A stretch of DNA of 64,000 bases from positions 3,550,994 through 3,614,993 of the forward strand of contig NZ_CP004387.1 in assembly GCF_000299335.2 (NCBI RefSeq). Reading direction: 5' to 3'. Under the pieces are notes generated by a model. The model made no database searches. It worked only from the letters and a program-made list of their open reading frames with translations, and was not told the DNA's origin. Origin of the DNA: Isoalcanivorax pacificus W11-5 (GTDB taxonomy: Bacteria; Pseudomonadota; Gammaproteobacteria; Pseudomonadales; Alcanivoracaceae). Positions 25,950 to 36,413 of this stretch are shown one piece after another. How positions within the stretch are numbered: position 1 is the first letter of the stretch; every line of letters starts with the position of its first letter. A program made the position numbers and the translations under genes.

Positions 25950-26623
25950 ATGAGCGATTGCAGGCCCTGCGCGAAAGCGGTGAATTGCCCCGCTTCATTG
26001 CCGTGGAAGGCCCGATCGGCGTCGGCAAGACCACCCTGGCCCGCCGCCTGGGCGACACCTTCAATTACGAAGTGCTGCTGGAACAGGCCGAGGCCAATCC
26101 GTTTCTGGAACGCTTCTACCGCGAGCCGCGCCACTTCGCCCTGCAGACCGAACTGTTCTTCCTGTTCCAGCGCGCAGAGCAACTGCGCGAACTGAAGCAG
26201 AACAGCTTGTTCGAGCCCGTGCGCGTCAGCGACTTTCTGATCGACAAGAACGCCCTGTTCGCCGAAGTCACCCTCGACGATGACGAATTCCGGCTGTACC
26301 AGAACGTGCACAAGCACCTGACCTTCGATGCCCCGCGCCCGGACCTGGTGATCTACCTGCAGGCGCCCACGAGCGTGCTGCTGCAACGCATCGGCAAACG
26401 CGGCCTGGCCCACGAGCGCAGCATCGACGCCGATTATCTTGACCGCCTCAACAACGCCTACGCACGCTTCTTTCATTTCTACGACGATGCGCCGCTGCTG
26501 ATCGTCAACGCCGCCGACATCGACTTCGCCGGCAATGACGACGACTACGCGCAACTGCTCGGCTATCTGCTGGACATCCGCCGGGGCCGCCACTACTTTA
26601 ACCCCCGCCCTCTGGCAGGCTGA
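25943..26623 (+). CDS. Deoxynucleoside kinase (dGK/dAK family)
   Basis: This 226-residue kinase phosphorylates deoxynucleosides for salvage. The P-loop is [17 protein letters not shown], followed by the family segments [32 protein letters not shown] and the lid region [25 protein letters not shown], where the ERS motif is typical of dGK/dAK and dCK-like enzymes. The start overlaps folK by seven bases. It is often found between folK and panB in pseudomonad relatives. The exact substrate is not readable. Confidence 0.9.
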   Translation: MLNERLQALRESGELPRFIAVEGPIGVGKTTLARRLGDTFNYEVLLEQAEANPFLERFYREPRHFALQTELFFLFQRAEQLRELKQNSLFEPVRVSDFLIDKNALFAEVTLDDDEFRLYQNVHKHLTFDAPRPDLVIYLQAPTSVLLQRIGKRGLAHERSIDADYLDRLNNAYARFFHFYDDAPLLIVNAADIDFAGNDDDYAQLLGYLLDIRRGRHYFNPRPLAG

Positions 26624-26657
26624 GCCATATCCCCACCTTCACATCGGGTATCCGCTT

Positions 26658-27449
26658 ATGAGCGTCACTGTCCGCACCCTGCAGCAATGCAAGAACGACG
26701 GCCGCAAGATTTCCATGCTGACCGCCTACGACGCCACCTTCGCGCACCAGATCAGTAGCGCCGGTGTCGACGCCATCCTGATCGGCGATTCCCTCGGCAT
26801 GGTGATGCAGGGCCACGACTCCACCGTGCCGGTCAGCGTGGACGAGATCGCCTACCACACCGCCTGCGTGGCACGCGGCAACCATGGTGCGCTGCTGATC
26901 GCCGACGTGCCGTTTCTCGCCGCCGCGACCCTGGAGCGCGCGCTGGACACCTCACTGAAGCTGATGCAGGCCGGCGCCAACGTGGTCAAGATCGAAGGCG
27001 CCGGCTGGCTGGCCGACACCGTGCGCGTGCTGAAACGCAACGGTGTGCCGACCTGCATCCACATGGGCCTGACCCCGCAATCGGTCAACGCCTTCGGCGG
27101 CTATCGCGTGCAGGGCCGGGAACAGTCCCAGGCCGAACAGATGGTCGAAGATGCGCGCGCCCTGGAAGCCGCCGGCGCCGACATGCTGTTGCTGGAATGC
27201 GTGCCGCGCGCACTGAGCCGGCGCATCACCGAGTCCGTGGGGATTCCGGTCATCGGCATCGGCGCTGCGCCGGAATGCGACGGCCAGGTGCTGGTGATCC
27301 AGGATGTACTGGGCATCACCCAGGGCAAGACCGCCCGCTTCGTGAAAAACTTCATGGCCGAGGCCGGCGGCGATATCGCGGCCGCCATCAAGGCCTACGA
27401 CACAGCGGTCAAGGACGGCAGCTTCCCTGCCGCCGAGCATTGTTTCTGA
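26658..27449 (+). CDS. panB: 3-methyl-2-oxobutanoate hydroxymethyltransferase
   Basis: PanB makes ketopantoate, the first committed step to pantothenate and CoA. The 263-residue protein has [71 protein letters not shown] and [21 protein letters not shown], all standard. I chose ATG 26658 ([10 protein letters not shown]); the longer open frame from 26535 lies inside the upstream kinase gene. panC follows after 19 bases. Confidence 0.97.
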   Translation: MSVTVRTLQQCKNDGRKISMLTAYDATFAHQISSAGVDAILIGDSLGMVMQGHDSTVPVSVDEIAYHTACVARGNHGALLIADVPFLAAATLERALDTSLKLMQAGANVVKIEGAGWLADTVRVLKRNGVPTCIHMGLTPQSVNAFGGYRVQGREQSQAEQMVEDARALEAAGADMLLLECVPRALSRRITESVGIPVIGIGAAPECDGQVLVIQDVLGITQGKTARFVKNFMAEAGGDIAAAIKAYDTAVKDGSFPAAEHCF

Positions 27450-27468
27450 ACGGCGCCGGAGCCCTTCC

Positions 27469-28320
27469 ATGCTGACTCTGCACACCATCGACGAAGTGCG
27501 CGCCCAGGTGCGTGCCTGGAAAGCTGCCGGCCTGCGCGTGGCCTGTGTCCCGACCATGGGCAACCTGCACGCCGGCCATCTGCGGCTGGTCAGCGTGGCA
27601 CGCCAGCACGCCGACAAAGTGGTGGCCAGCGTGTTCGTGAACCCGACCCAGTTCGGCCCGAATGAAGATTTCGACAGCTACCCGCGCACGCTGGAGACCG
27701 ACCGGGAAAAGCTCGCCACCGCCGGGACTCATTTGCTGTTCGCACCGCCGGTGGAAGAAATGTATCCCGGCCCGTCGCTGACCTGGGTGGATGTCGAGCA
27801 ACTTGGCGATCACCTGTGCGGCGCCAGCCGGCCCGGCCATTTCCGGGGAGTCTCCACCGTGGTCAGCAAGCTGTTCCACATCATGGAACCGGATGTCGCC
27901 TGCTTCGGCGAAAAGGATTACCAGCAATTGGCGATCATCCGCCGCATGGTCAAGGACCTGTGCTTCGCGGTGGAGGTCGTCGGCGTCCCCACCGAGCGCG
28001 AAAGCGACGGCCTGGCGATGAGTTCGCGCAATGGTTACCTGACGCCCGCACAGCGCGCCGTGGCGCCGCAAGTTCATGCTCACTTGCTTCAGGCCCGCGA
28101 CGCCCTCACATCCGGGGAAACGGACTTCGATGGCCTGGTGGCACGCTTGTCCGGATCGCTGGAGACCCACGGGTTCCAGGTCGATTACCTGCAGATCATG
28201 GACGCTGCACAACTGATCCCGGCCACCCTGGAAAGCCGCGAAATACGCGTCGCGGTGGCCGCCAGGCTGGGCAAAACCCGATTGATAGACAATATCGCGG
28301 TGGCAATTGTACGTGACTGA
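27469..28320 (+). CDS. panC: Pantoate--beta-alanine ligase
   Basis: PanC joins pantoate and beta-alanine through an adenylate. The 283-residue protein has the nucleotidyltransferase motif PTMGNLHAGHLRLV, SVFVNPTQFGPNEDFDSYPR, the region CGASRPGHFRGVSTVVSKLF, FGEKDYQQL and the KMSKS-like MSSRNGYLTPAQR. It lies directly downstream of panB. The beta-alanine supplier panD is 152 bases further on, with a dyad in the gap. Confidence 0.97.
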   Translation: MLTLHTIDEVRAQVRAWKAAGLRVACVPTMGNLHAGHLRLVSVARQHADKVVASVFVNPTQFGPNEDFDSYPRTLETDREKLATAGTHLLFAPPVEEMYPGPSLTWVDVEQLGDHLCGASRPGHFRGVSTVVSKLFHIMEPDVACFGEKDYQQLAIIRRMVKDLCFAVEVVGVPTERESDGLAMSSRNGYLTPAQRAVAPQVHAHLLQARDALTSGETDFDGLVARLSGSLETHGFQVDYLQIMDAAQLIPATLESREIRVAVAARLGKTRLIDNIAVAIVRD

Positions 28321-28400
28321 TCATTCCGGCATACTGGCGCGCCATTTTCGGCACTGGCGCCCGGCTGAATGACAGTCTGAAACAATGCCGGTTGACCTGC

Positions 28401-28427
28401 TGACAGGGCGCCTGCCCGGGCCTGTCA
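28401..28427. promoter_or_regulatory. Inverted repeat in the panC-panD gap
   Basis: TGACAGG (28401-28407) and CCTGTCA (28421-28427) form a perfect 7-bp dyad around a GC-rich 13-base spacer, 46 bases before the panD start. A CTGACA at 28400 with TGTCAT 17 bases downstream could serve as a weak promoter overlapping the dyad. It could be an operator or an attenuating hairpin. Confidence 0.4.
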
Positions 28428-28472
28428 TACAGTTGCAACGGCCCTCCGGGGCAGCGCAGAGAGGTGAGAGTT

Positions 28473-28853
28473 ATGCAGTGCACTATGCTGAAAGCCAAGC
28501 TGCATCAGGCACGGGTTACCCACGCGGAACTCGAGTACGAAGGATCCTGCGCCATTGACGGCGAACTGCTCGATCTGGCGGGCATTCTTGAGTATGAGCA
28601 GATCCAGATCTACAACGTGGACAATGGCGAGCGTTTCACGACTTACGCCATTCGTGCCGAGGAAGGCTCGAAAATGATCTCCGTCAACGGTGCGGCCGCC
28701 CACAAGGCGCAACCGGGTGACCGGGTCATCATCTGCGCGTACGCCGATTACAGCAGCGCAGAGCTGATCAACTTCAAACCGCGCCTGGTCTACCTGGCCG
28801 AAGGTAACGCGGTAAAAGGCACCAGCAATGCCATTCCGGTGCAGGTGGCCTGA
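28473..28853 (+). CDS. panD: Aspartate 1-decarboxylase proenzyme
   Basis: PanD makes beta-alanine from aspartate. It is a pyruvoyl enzyme that self-cleaves between Gly24 and Ser25; here the sequence YEGSCAID places Ser exactly at residue 25 when translation starts at ATG 28473, which settles the start (GTG 28464 is upstream). GAGGTGAG lies just before. The 126-residue length and the segments [32 protein letters not shown] are typical. A strong terminator follows. Confidence 0.97.
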   Translation: MQCTMLKAKLHQARVTHAELEYEGSCAIDGELLDLAGILEYEQIQIYNVDNGERFTTYAIRAEEGSKMISVNGAAAHKAQPGDRVIICAYADYSSAELINFKPRLVYLAEGNAVKGTSNAIPVQVA

Positions 28854-28882
28854 TCCACCACACCGGTCGCATACTGCTTCTG

Positions 28883-28912
28883 AAACCCCGCCCTACGGCG
28901 GGGTTTTTTATT
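28883..28912 (+). terminator. Terminator after panD
   Basis: AAACCCCGCC pairs with GGCGGGGTTT around CTAC and is followed by TTT and an AT-rich tail. It closes the pan gene group. Confidence 0.93.
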
Positions 28913-29149
28913 GCCCCGGATAACCGCCTGGCCACGCCGCCGCCCTGCCTGTTCCGTTAGCGCTCACACACCCGCACGCTCCCGCACAACCATTCGCCAG
29001 CCCCCGGCGCCATGACCCTTTCGCACTGCCTACTACCAAAGTGGCCTTTACCCTCCGCGCCTGATCCCCGATAGTGATGCCCTGACAAAAAAACGGGCCA
29101 CCGCTGCAGCATTGGCCCATTGAAAAGAACATGCTCCAGGAGGCCATTG
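28913..29149 (+). other. Intergenic region upstream of acs
   Basis: About 237 bases with no open gene lie between the panD terminator and acs. The stretch presumably carries the acs promoter, but I do not see a clear -35/-10 pair. CCAAAGTGG near 29036 is a short dyad-like element. A good Shine-Dalgarno (CCAGGAGG) precedes the acs start. Confidence 0.5.
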
Positions 29150-31087
<1,938 letters not shown>

Positions 31088-31115
31088 CGCTTCATTCAGG
31101 GCGGATCGCCGCATA

Positions 31116-31150
31116 ACAAAAAGGCTGCGTTTCCACGCAGCCTTTTTTGT
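31116..31150. terminator. Bidirectional terminator after acs
   Basis: AAGGCTGCGT and ACGCAGCCTT form a ten-pair stem around TTCC, flanked by A-runs on the left and T-runs on the right, so it can stop transcription from acs and from the minus-strand lipoprotein gene. Confidence 0.93.
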
Positions 31151-31748
31151 TTTTCGTTCGTTCCGCTCGGGCTCAGATCACCGGCACCAGGTAAGCCCGC
31201 CAGGCCGGCGGCACCTGTTCCAGTGTCATCAGCGTCACCGTGTCGCCCTCCGGCAATACAGCTTCCGCTTCTTCCATCGGCGGCTGAACCTCTGGCGCAA
31301 CCTGTGGCGCGATATCCGGCACCACTGGCGCGACAGGCAGCGCCGCCGGGTCTTCTGCCAGGCTGGTCGCCACATTCGGATTCAGCTTCCACATGGCACC
31401 GGATGCCGGGTCAATAATCAGAATGCCGAGAAAACCGCCAAACAGGATATTACCGAAATACCAGCCATCCAGATCGGCACGCAATGGATAGGATCGGCTG
31501 TAATAACCGTCCTGCTCAAAATTGACCGTGTATTCCGCGCGCGAGAAAAAACCATCCGAAGCCCCCAGCATCACCGTCTGCGGCGTTACACCGGCGGAAA
31601 CCAGACGGCCACTGTCCTGCTCGATCACTTCATAACGCACGCCAGTCGGCGTACTGGAAATCAGCACCGGGTAAACACTGTCAGACACAATGGAGGCACA
31701 GCCAGAGAGCACCGTCGCAGCCAGCAGGGCCACGGGCGCCTTAGTACG

Positions 31749-31751
31749 AAA
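31749..31751. repeat. Target site duplication AAA, left copy
   Basis: AAA directly precedes the left IS end and is matched by AAA at 33005-33007. A 3-bp duplication is usual for this family. The same three bases are codon 3 (TTT) of the disrupted lipoprotein. Confidence 0.8.
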
Positions 31752-31780
31752 TGATGTTCCCCGCCACTGATGGACACTCG
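31752..31780 (+). repeat. IS terminal inverted repeat, left
   Basis: Against the inverse of the right end, 15 of the first 17 bases match, and the similarity resumes at GGACA after a three-base mismatch, giving an imperfect repeat of about 28 bp. Confidence 0.88.
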
Positions 31781-31814
31781 CATAAGCGAGTAACATTCCC
31801 ATCAGAGGTGAACC

Positions 31815-32111
31815 ATGACCAAGCAGAAAGCCACAACTCGAACCCGAGTCCGTCATACCGCGCAGTACCGTGCTGAGGCCCTTGGCCTGGCTGAGCGAGT
31901 TGGCATTAAGTCCGCGGCCCAGCAGCTCGGCCTCCATGAATCGCAGTTGTACACATGGCGGAAGAAGGCGGAGCAGCAAGCCAACAAGAGCGAAGCCGAG
32001 CAGCGGTACACCGAGGAAAACGCGCGCCTCAAGCGGCAACTGGCTGAGAAGGAAGAGGAGCTGGCCATCCTAAAAAAGGCGGCAGCGTACTTCGCGAAAA
32101 ACCAGAAGTGA
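31815..32111 (+). CDS. IS3-family transposase OrfA
   Basis: This 98-residue protein has an N-terminal helix-turn-helix ([31 protein letters not shown]) that binds the IS ends, then a long leucine-zipper-like coiled coil (about residues 55-90, [21 protein letters not shown]) for multimerisation. The slippery heptamer A-AAA-AAG at 32072-32078 falls in its reading frame, allowing the OrfAB fusion by a -1 shift. The stop overlaps the orfB start. Confidence 0.93.
   Translation: MTKQKATTRTRVRHTAQYRAEALGLAERVGIKSAAQQLGLHESQLYTWRKKAEQQANKSEAEQRYTEENARLKRQLAEKEEELAILKKAAAYFAKNQK
32072..32078 (+). promoter_or_regulatory. Programmed -1 frameshift site of the IS
   Basis: The heptamer AAAAAAG is read as A-AAA-AAG in the orfA frame, the standard slippery sequence for IS3-family -1 shifting. 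After the shift the fused protein would continue with [16 protein letters not shown] into OrfB without a stop. Confidence 0.88.
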
Positions 32112-32974
32112 AGTACGCCTTCATGAAAGAGAACCTCGGTATTTTCAGTGTTTTCCGTATGGCTTCGGTGCTCGGCGTCTCGCGCAGCGGGTTTTATCGC
32201 TGGCAGCAAAGGGACACCCAGCCTTCGCTGCGCAGTGAATGGCGAACCAGCCTGGATCGAGTGGTAAAGGCAGCCTTCGACGGCGCAAAGGAGCGCTATG
32301 GGTCGCCAAGAGTGACGGTCGAACTCGTAGGGCAAGGGCTTCGATATGACCCGAAAACAGTGGCCGAGAGCATGAGGCGGCAGGGGCTTCGCGCCAAGGC
32401 CAGGAAGAAGTTCAAGGCCACGACCAATTCCAACCACACCTTGCCTGTGGCGCCGAATTTGCTCGATCAGGACTTCTCGGCAGACAGGCCGAATGTCAAG
32501 TGGGTTGGGGATATCACGTACCTGTGGACCGACGAGGGCTGGCTGTACTTGGCCACCGTCATTGATCTCTTCAGCAGGCGCGTGATCGGCTGGGCCTTGT
32601 CGGAACGCATGACCGCCGACTTGGCCTGCGACGCGCTCAGGATGGCGCTTTGGAAACGCCGCATGCCGCGGGGAGTGATCGTCCATACGGATCGTGGCAG
32701 CCAGTACTGCTCCGCTGCCTACCAGAAGCTGATAAGCCAACATCGCCTGTTGTGCAGCATGAGCGCCAAGGGCAACTGCTACGACAATGCCTGCGCTGAG
32801 AGCTTTTTCCACACATTGAAGGTTGAGCTCGTTCATGGTGAGCGTTTCAGAACACGGCAACAAATGCGTGAAGCGATATTTGAATACATCGAGATCGACT
32901 ACAATCGGAACCGTCGTCATAGCGCTATTGGATATCTGAACCCAGAGGCGTATGAGGCATTGAAGGTCGCTTAA
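32108..32974 (+). CDS. IS3-family transposase OrfB (DDE catalytic part)
   Basis: This 288-residue protein has the HTH_21-like segment ([15 protein letters not shown]) and an rve-type integrase core. The catalytic residues are Asp in [12 protein letters not shown], Asp in [13 protein letters not shown] and Glu in [14 protein letters not shown], with the D-35-E spacing of the family. The end [20 protein letters not shown] is typical. It is -1 relative to orfA and is probably made mainly as an OrfAB fusion. Nothing is truncated. Confidence 0.95.
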   Translation: MKYAFMKENLGIFSVFRMASVLGVSRSGFYRWQQRDTQPSLRSEWRTSLDRVVKAAFDGAKERYGSPRVTVELVGQGLRYDPKTVAESMRRQGLRAKARKKFKATTNSNHTLPVAPNLLDQDFSADRPNVKWVGDITYLWTDEGWLYLATVIDLFSRRVIGWALSERMTADLACDALRMALWKRRMPRGVIVHTDRGSQYCSAAYQKLISQHRLLCSMSAKGNCYDNACAESFFHTLKVELVHGERFRTRQQMREAIFEYIEIDYNRNRRHSAIGYLNPEAYEALKVA

Positions 32975-32975
32975 C

Positions 32976-33004
32976 CCACTGTCCGAAAGTGACGGGGAAG
33001 ATCA
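32976..33004 (-). repeat. IS terminal inverted repeat, right
   Basis: This is the partner of the left repeat. Read on the minus strand it begins TGATCTTCCCCGTCACT and continues with GGACAG after three unmatched bases. It ends two bases after the orfB stop region. Confidence 0.88.
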
Positions 33005-33007
33005 AAA
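33005..33007. repeat. Target site duplication AAA, right copy
   Basis: AAA directly follows the right IS end and matches the left copy at 31749-31751. Confidence 0.8.
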
Positions 33008-33049
33008 TGTCATTATTTATTCCCTTGAGTTCCCCTTAAAACGCGCCCG

Positions 33050-33077
33050 ATTATGACCATCTGAAGTAAAATGGCAA
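33050..33077 (-). promoter_or_regulatory. Stranded promoter of the split lipoprotein
   Basis: On the minus strand TTGCCA (33077-33072) and CATAAT (33055-33050) are 16 bases apart, pointing toward the lipoprotein start at 33013 and its AAGGGA ribosome site. The IS now separates this promoter from nearly all of the gene. Confidence 0.6.
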
Positions 33078-33280
33078 CGCGCTTTTTGCCGTTATTTCGG
33101 GCTGGAATGTCATGTACTTGCATAATGATATCACCCATCAGCGCCACGCTTTCCCATGGCATGACACGAACCTGCCGCCAAAACTCCACAAATAATTCAT
33201 TTCACTCTCACGCTAAAGCACACCAGAATCCACATTCTGTCAGCGAAGATAAATCGCCGCGGCACCGGAGCCCCACACTG

Positions 33281-34120
33281 ATGTTCCCTCACGCCCCCGT
33301 GATCGAGCGTATCGAGCTGCTCAATCGGCTGAGCACGCTTGAACGACTGAATATCGGCCTCGATGCCCTGTTGCGCGAGTATGGCTTCGCGTTCTATTTC
33401 TTCGGGCTGGACCAGTCCCTGTCACTGGTCCGCCCCGAAATCACCAGCCTGCACAACCTGCCCGCAGAATGGTTCCACCGCTACATTGCCGAACAGCAGG
33501 TGCACAGCGACCCTACCGTGCGCTACACCCGCGAACACGCCCTGCCCCTGGTCTGGCACGACGCGGACGATATCGCCACGGACCACCTCGCCGCGCAGGT
33601 ACTGCAGGGATACCGCGATGCCGGCCTGGGTGCGGCCTGCACCCTGCCCTTGAAGGCACCGGGCGGCGCCCCCTGCTGGCTGACACTGGGTTGCGACAGC
33701 GACGATGACGACAGCCACGCGCGGCTGCAAGACTTCATGCCGTTCGCGCTGCTGCTGGCCAGCACCGTGCTGGACTGCTGCCTGCGCCTGACGCGCCCTG
33801 CGGCACACCCGGAAACCGTGAACCTCAACACCCGCGAGCGCGACTGCCTGGCCTGGGCCAGCGAAGGCATGACCAATGCCGAAATCGGCGCCGTGCTCGG
33901 TATCAGCGACCGCACCGCCATCTACCATATCGCCAGCGCCTGCCGGAAACTCGGCGCGCGCAACCGTCAGCACGCGGTGACCCGGGCCATGCTCTCCGGC
34001 CAGTTCGGTGGCAGCGCTTCAATGGCGCGGGCCAACCACGACAAAAAGCGCGAACCGGCCCGCAGCGTGACCTCGCCCTTGTTCCGGACGGGTGATAGCG
34101 CAGCACAATCCTCGCCATAG
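33281..34120 (+). CDS. LuxR-type regulator with autoinducer-binding domain (solo)
   Basis: This 279-residue regulator has an N-terminal autoinducer-binding domain and a C-terminal LuxR helix-turn-helix (LNTRERDCLAWASEGMTNAEIGAVLGISDRTAIYHI) with the conserved Glu, Leu and Gly. In the ligand domain W64, Y68, D77, P78 and W92 match the spacing of the classic W57/Y61/D70/P71/W85 set; the Gly113 position seems to be Ala. No luxI synthase is in the window, so it is a solo that could sense its own or foreign acyl-homoserine lactones. I chose ATG 33281 (MFPHAPVIERIE); the frame is open upstream to 33071 but is AT-rich and unlike coding sequence. It has a basic Ser/Arg tail after the HTH. Confidence 0.85.
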   Translation: MFPHAPVIERIELLNRLSTLERLNIGLDALLREYGFAFYFFGLDQSLSLVRPEITSLHNLPAEWFHRYIAEQQVHSDPTVRYTREHALPLVWHDADDIATDHLAAQVLQGYRDAGLGAACTLPLKAPGGAPCWLTLGCDSDDDDSHARLQDFMPFALLLASTVLDCCLRLTRPAAHPETVNLNTRERDCLAWASEGMTNAEIGAVLGISDRTAIYHIASACRKLGARNRQHAVTRAMLSGQFGGSASMARANHDKKREPARSVTSPLFRTGDSAAQSSP

Positions 34121-34263
34121 GCCACGGTGCAGTTTTTTCCTGCATCAGCCTGCGTCATAATCGCGCGCTTCCCGCTGTGCCAGACAACGGCACACACCCT
34201 GCGCGCCATGCCGCGCCTGCTGCCCGCCGACCGGCGCCGCACGTTGTCCTGCGAGCCTGCTCT

Positions 34264-35457
34264 ATGACCGCACCGCTTTCCTCCTCCCGGCGCCGCCTGG
34301 CCGAGCTGGCCCTGGCGCTGGGTGGCTTCAGCATCGGCACTACCGAATTCGTGATCATGGGGCTGATGCCACGCATCGCCACCGACCTGGGCGTGCCGGT
34401 CGAAGACGTGGGCTACGCCATCAGCAGCTACGCCCTCGGCGTGGTCGTCGGCGCGCCGCTGATTTCCGCCCTGGCCGCCCGCGTGCCACGACGCGCCCTG
34501 CTGATCGCACTGATGCTGATCTTCGCCTGCGGCAACATTGCCAGCGCCCTGGCCACGGATTTCTGGACCTTCGTCGGCCTGCGCTTTGTGGCCGGCCTGC
34601 CCCACGGCGCCTACTTCGGCGTGGCCGCCCTGGTCGCGGCCGCAGCGGTAAAACCCAACGAACGCGCCCGCGCCGTGGCACGGGTGATGACCGGCCTGAC
34701 CGTGGCGATCCTGATCGGCGCCCCGCTGGGCACCTGGGCCGGTAACCAGTTCGGCTGGATGGTGGCCTTCATGGCCGTCGGCGGCATCGCCTTGCTGACC
34801 GCACTGATGGTGCGGCTGTGGGTGCCGATACAACCGGTACAAACGCACGCCTCGCCGCTGCGCGAACTGTCCGCACTGGTGCAACAGCGTGTGCTGTTCA
34901 CCCTCGGCATCGCCTGCATCGGCTTCGGCGGCATGTTTTCGGTATTCAGCTACGTGATGCCGACCCTGACCGAGCAGGCCGGCATGTCAGACCACTATGG
35001 GCCGCTGGTGCTGGCGGTATTCGGCGTCGGCACCATCCTCGGCATGTTCGCCGGCGCGCGGTTGGCCGACCGGGACCTGCTGCGCGCGATTCCGGCCATC
35101 CTGCTCTGGTGTGTCGTCACACAGACCGCGTTTTACTGGGCTGCCAATTATGTGGTGCCGGGCATCCTGTTTGTCGGCATCGTCGGCACCGCCATGGCCC
35201 TCGGCCCGGCGATCCAGACACGGCTGATGGACGTGGCCGGCGACGCCCAGACCATGGCCGCCTCGATGAACCACGCTGCCTTCAACATGGCCAATGCCCT
35301 GGGCGCCTATTTTGCCGGCGAGGTGATCCGCATGGGGTACGACTGGTCTTCCACCGGGCTGGTCGGCGCGGTGATGGCGCTTGGTGGTTTGCTGATTTTC
35401 TGGCTTGGCCGGTTGCTGGAGCGACGCCCTGCCCGCAATATTCCGAGCGAGGCGTAG
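34264..35457 (+). CDS. MFS exporter, AraJ/sugar-efflux type (DHA1)
   Basis: This 397-residue inner-membrane transporter has 12 predicted membrane segments. The signature GGFSIGTTEFVIMGLMPRIATDLGV is that of the AraJ/YdhP-like arabinose and drug efflux group, and motif A-like RVPRRALL follows segment 2. The substrate is unknown. ATG 34264 is chosen because upstream residues in the same frame are unlike the family. It follows the LuxR gene on the same strand after 143 bases, so regulation by that LuxR is possible but not shown. Confidence 0.88.
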   Translation: MTAPLSSSRRRLAELALALGGFSIGTTEFVIMGLMPRIATDLGVPVEDVGYAISSYALGVVVGAPLISALAARVPRRALLIALMLIFACGNIASALATDFWTFVGLRFVAGLPHGAYFGVAALVAAAAVKPNERARAVARVMTGLTVAILIGAPLGTWAGNQFGWMVAFMAVGGIALLTALMVRLWVPIQPVQTHASPLRELSALVQQRVLFTLGIACIGFGGMFSVFSYVMPTLTEQAGMSDHYGPLVLAVFGVGTILGMFAGARLADRDLLRAIPAILLWCVVTQTAFYWAANYVVPGILFVGIVGTAMALGPAIQTRLMDVAGDAQTMAASMNHAAFNMANALGAYFAGEVIRMGYDWSSTGLVGAVMALGGLLIFWLGRLLERRPARNIPSEA

Positions 35458-35493
35458 AGACCCGCTGTCCCAACGCCCCTCAGAAATTGAGAC

Positions 35494-35889
35494 TCAGGCC
35501 TGCGGCATATGCATCAGTTCCCAGATGTGCCCGTCCGGGTCCTGGAAGCTGCGCTCGTACATAAAGCCATGATCCTGCGGCGGCCGGCAGACGCTGCCGC
35601 CATGCGCCAGCGCCGCGTCCACCATCTGGTCCACCGCCTCACGGCTGTCGCGGGACAGCGCAACCAGCACTTCGGCCTGTTCATGCGCATTGCTGATGCG
35701 CTTGCCGGGGATAAAATCCATAAAGCGCTTTTCAGTGATCAGCATCGCGTGGATGCCCTCATCGATCACCAGGCAGGCCGCGGTGTCGTCGGTGAACTGT
35801 TCGTTGAAGTGAAAGCCGAGCGCCTTGAAGAAGGCCATGCTGCGAGGCAAGTCGGCGACGGGCAGGTTGATGAAGATCTGGGTGGCCAT
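35494..35889 (-). CDS. VOC-family (glyoxalase/bleomycin resistance) protein
   Basis: This 131-residue protein has the vicinal-oxygen-chelate fold: QIFINLPVADLPRSMAFFKALGFHFNEQF at the start and SFQDPDGHIWELMHM at the end, the usual metal-ligand Glu region. Members act as glyoxalases, dioxygenases or drug-binding proteins; this one is close to the YglI/PhnB-like uncharacterised group. It stands alone, convergent with the MFS gene. Confidence 0.85.
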   Translation of the reverse strand: MATQIFINLPVADLPRSMAFFKALGFHFNEQFTDDTAACLVIDEGIHAMLITEKRFMDFIPGKRISNAHEQAEVLVALSRDSREAVDQMVDAALAHGGSVCRPPQDHGFMYERSFQDPDGHIWELMHMPQA

Positions 35890-36030
35890 GGGTGGGCAGC
35901 GCCTGATGAAGTGGGTTGATAGCCGTTAGTCGTCCGGGGCAGGACGTTTTCGACAGCCACCCGGGCCAGGCTGCGTGCCCCCGGCCCGGCTGCAAAGCGC
36001 CTGTTCAGACGGCAGCCATACCCATGCCGG
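35890..36030. other. Intergenic region with no recognised content
   Basis: About 140 bases between two minus-strand genes hold GC-rich short dyads (CCCGGGCC and CCCCCGGCCCGG), but no clear gene, promoter or terminator. Confidence 0.4.
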
Positions 36031-36333
36031 TCATGGGCCGGCCCCTTCGAAATAAGCCCGAAGCGACTCGAAGACGTCATTGGTCCCCGACAGGAACCCG
36101 GTTTTTGGTTTAACGCCATTCAGTTCCAGTGCCACGGCGTTGATCAGGATCTTTCTCCCGTCCGCCAAATGCACCCCCATTCTTTTAGGGCCGCCTCCGC
36201 CGTTTGAGACATAAACCCTGCGTACGTCATCCGGGGTATAAAGCGTGTTCTTATAATAAAAACCTTGCTCGGTGATGGTGAGGAGAGGCTTTGAAAAGAA
36301 GAACAGGTGCCTCAGGCTGTACACTTTATCCAT
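36031..36333 (-). CDS. Hypothetical protein, PH-like strand pattern
   Basis: This 100-residue protein has no signal peptide. It reads like a short beta-rich domain: LLTITEQGFYYKNTLYTPDDVRRVYVSNGG, MGVHLADGRKILINAVALELNG and a final helix DVFESLRAYFEGAG, a pattern that resembles small bacterial PH-like domains that check a membrane-proximal signal. I do not recognise a family. Its codon choice is less GC-rich than its neighbours, which may indicate acquisition. Confidence 0.6.
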   Translation of the reverse strand: MDKVYSLRHLFFFSKPLLTITEQGFYYKNTLYTPDDVRRVYVSNGGGGPKRMGVHLADGRKILINAVALELNGVKPKTGFLSGTNDVFESLRAYFEGAGP

Positions 36334-36413
36334 TGTTCACCCGACACATAAATATTCGCCCCTCGAAGTGTCCCCGGCAGCGGGTTCTGCTGACGCTCAC
36401 TGTTCCAGCACAG

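Larger units (their letters stand above)
31752..33004 (+). mobile_element. IS3-family insertion sequence, complete
   Basis: The element is 1,253 bp. It begins TGATGTTCCCCGCCACT and ends with the inverse of TGATCTTCCCCGTCACT, and is bordered by AAA on both sides. It carries overlapping orfA and orfB with an A6G slippery site and an intact DDE triad, so it looks potentially active. TGAT...ATCA ends, two frames and a 3-bp duplication fit the IS3 family (the IS150-type group is likely). Confidence 0.93.
31173..33013 (-). pseudogene. Lipoprotein gene split by an IS after codon 3
   Basis: Removing the IS and one copy of the AAA target duplication restores a 194-residue frame that starts ATG-ACA-TTT (33013-33005) and continues CGT at 31748. 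It would read MTFRTKAPVALLAATVLSGC, a clean lipoprotein signal with the LSGC lipobox, preceded by AAGGGA seven bases before the ATG. The mature part has YPVLISSTPTGVRYEVIEQDSG, a hydrophobic glycine-rich stretch GNILFGGFLGILIIDPASGAMWKLNP (PEGA/DUF-like outer-membrane lipoprotein style) and a Pro/Glu/Ala-rich tail. Function unknown. With the IS in place, an in-frame ATG inside it (MGMLLAYASVHQW...) could still make an N-extended version. Confidence 0.85.

Noticed and set aside
31752-32039. Minus-strand lipoprotein frame extending into the IS as the native gene start
   Set aside because: The upstream residues are antisense of orfA. The true start lies at 33013 on the other side of the IS.
33071-33280. 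N-terminal extension of the LuxR gene
   Set aside because: The stretch is AT-rich and unlike the family, and contains the stranded lipoprotein promoter; ATG 33281 gives a normal LuxR length.
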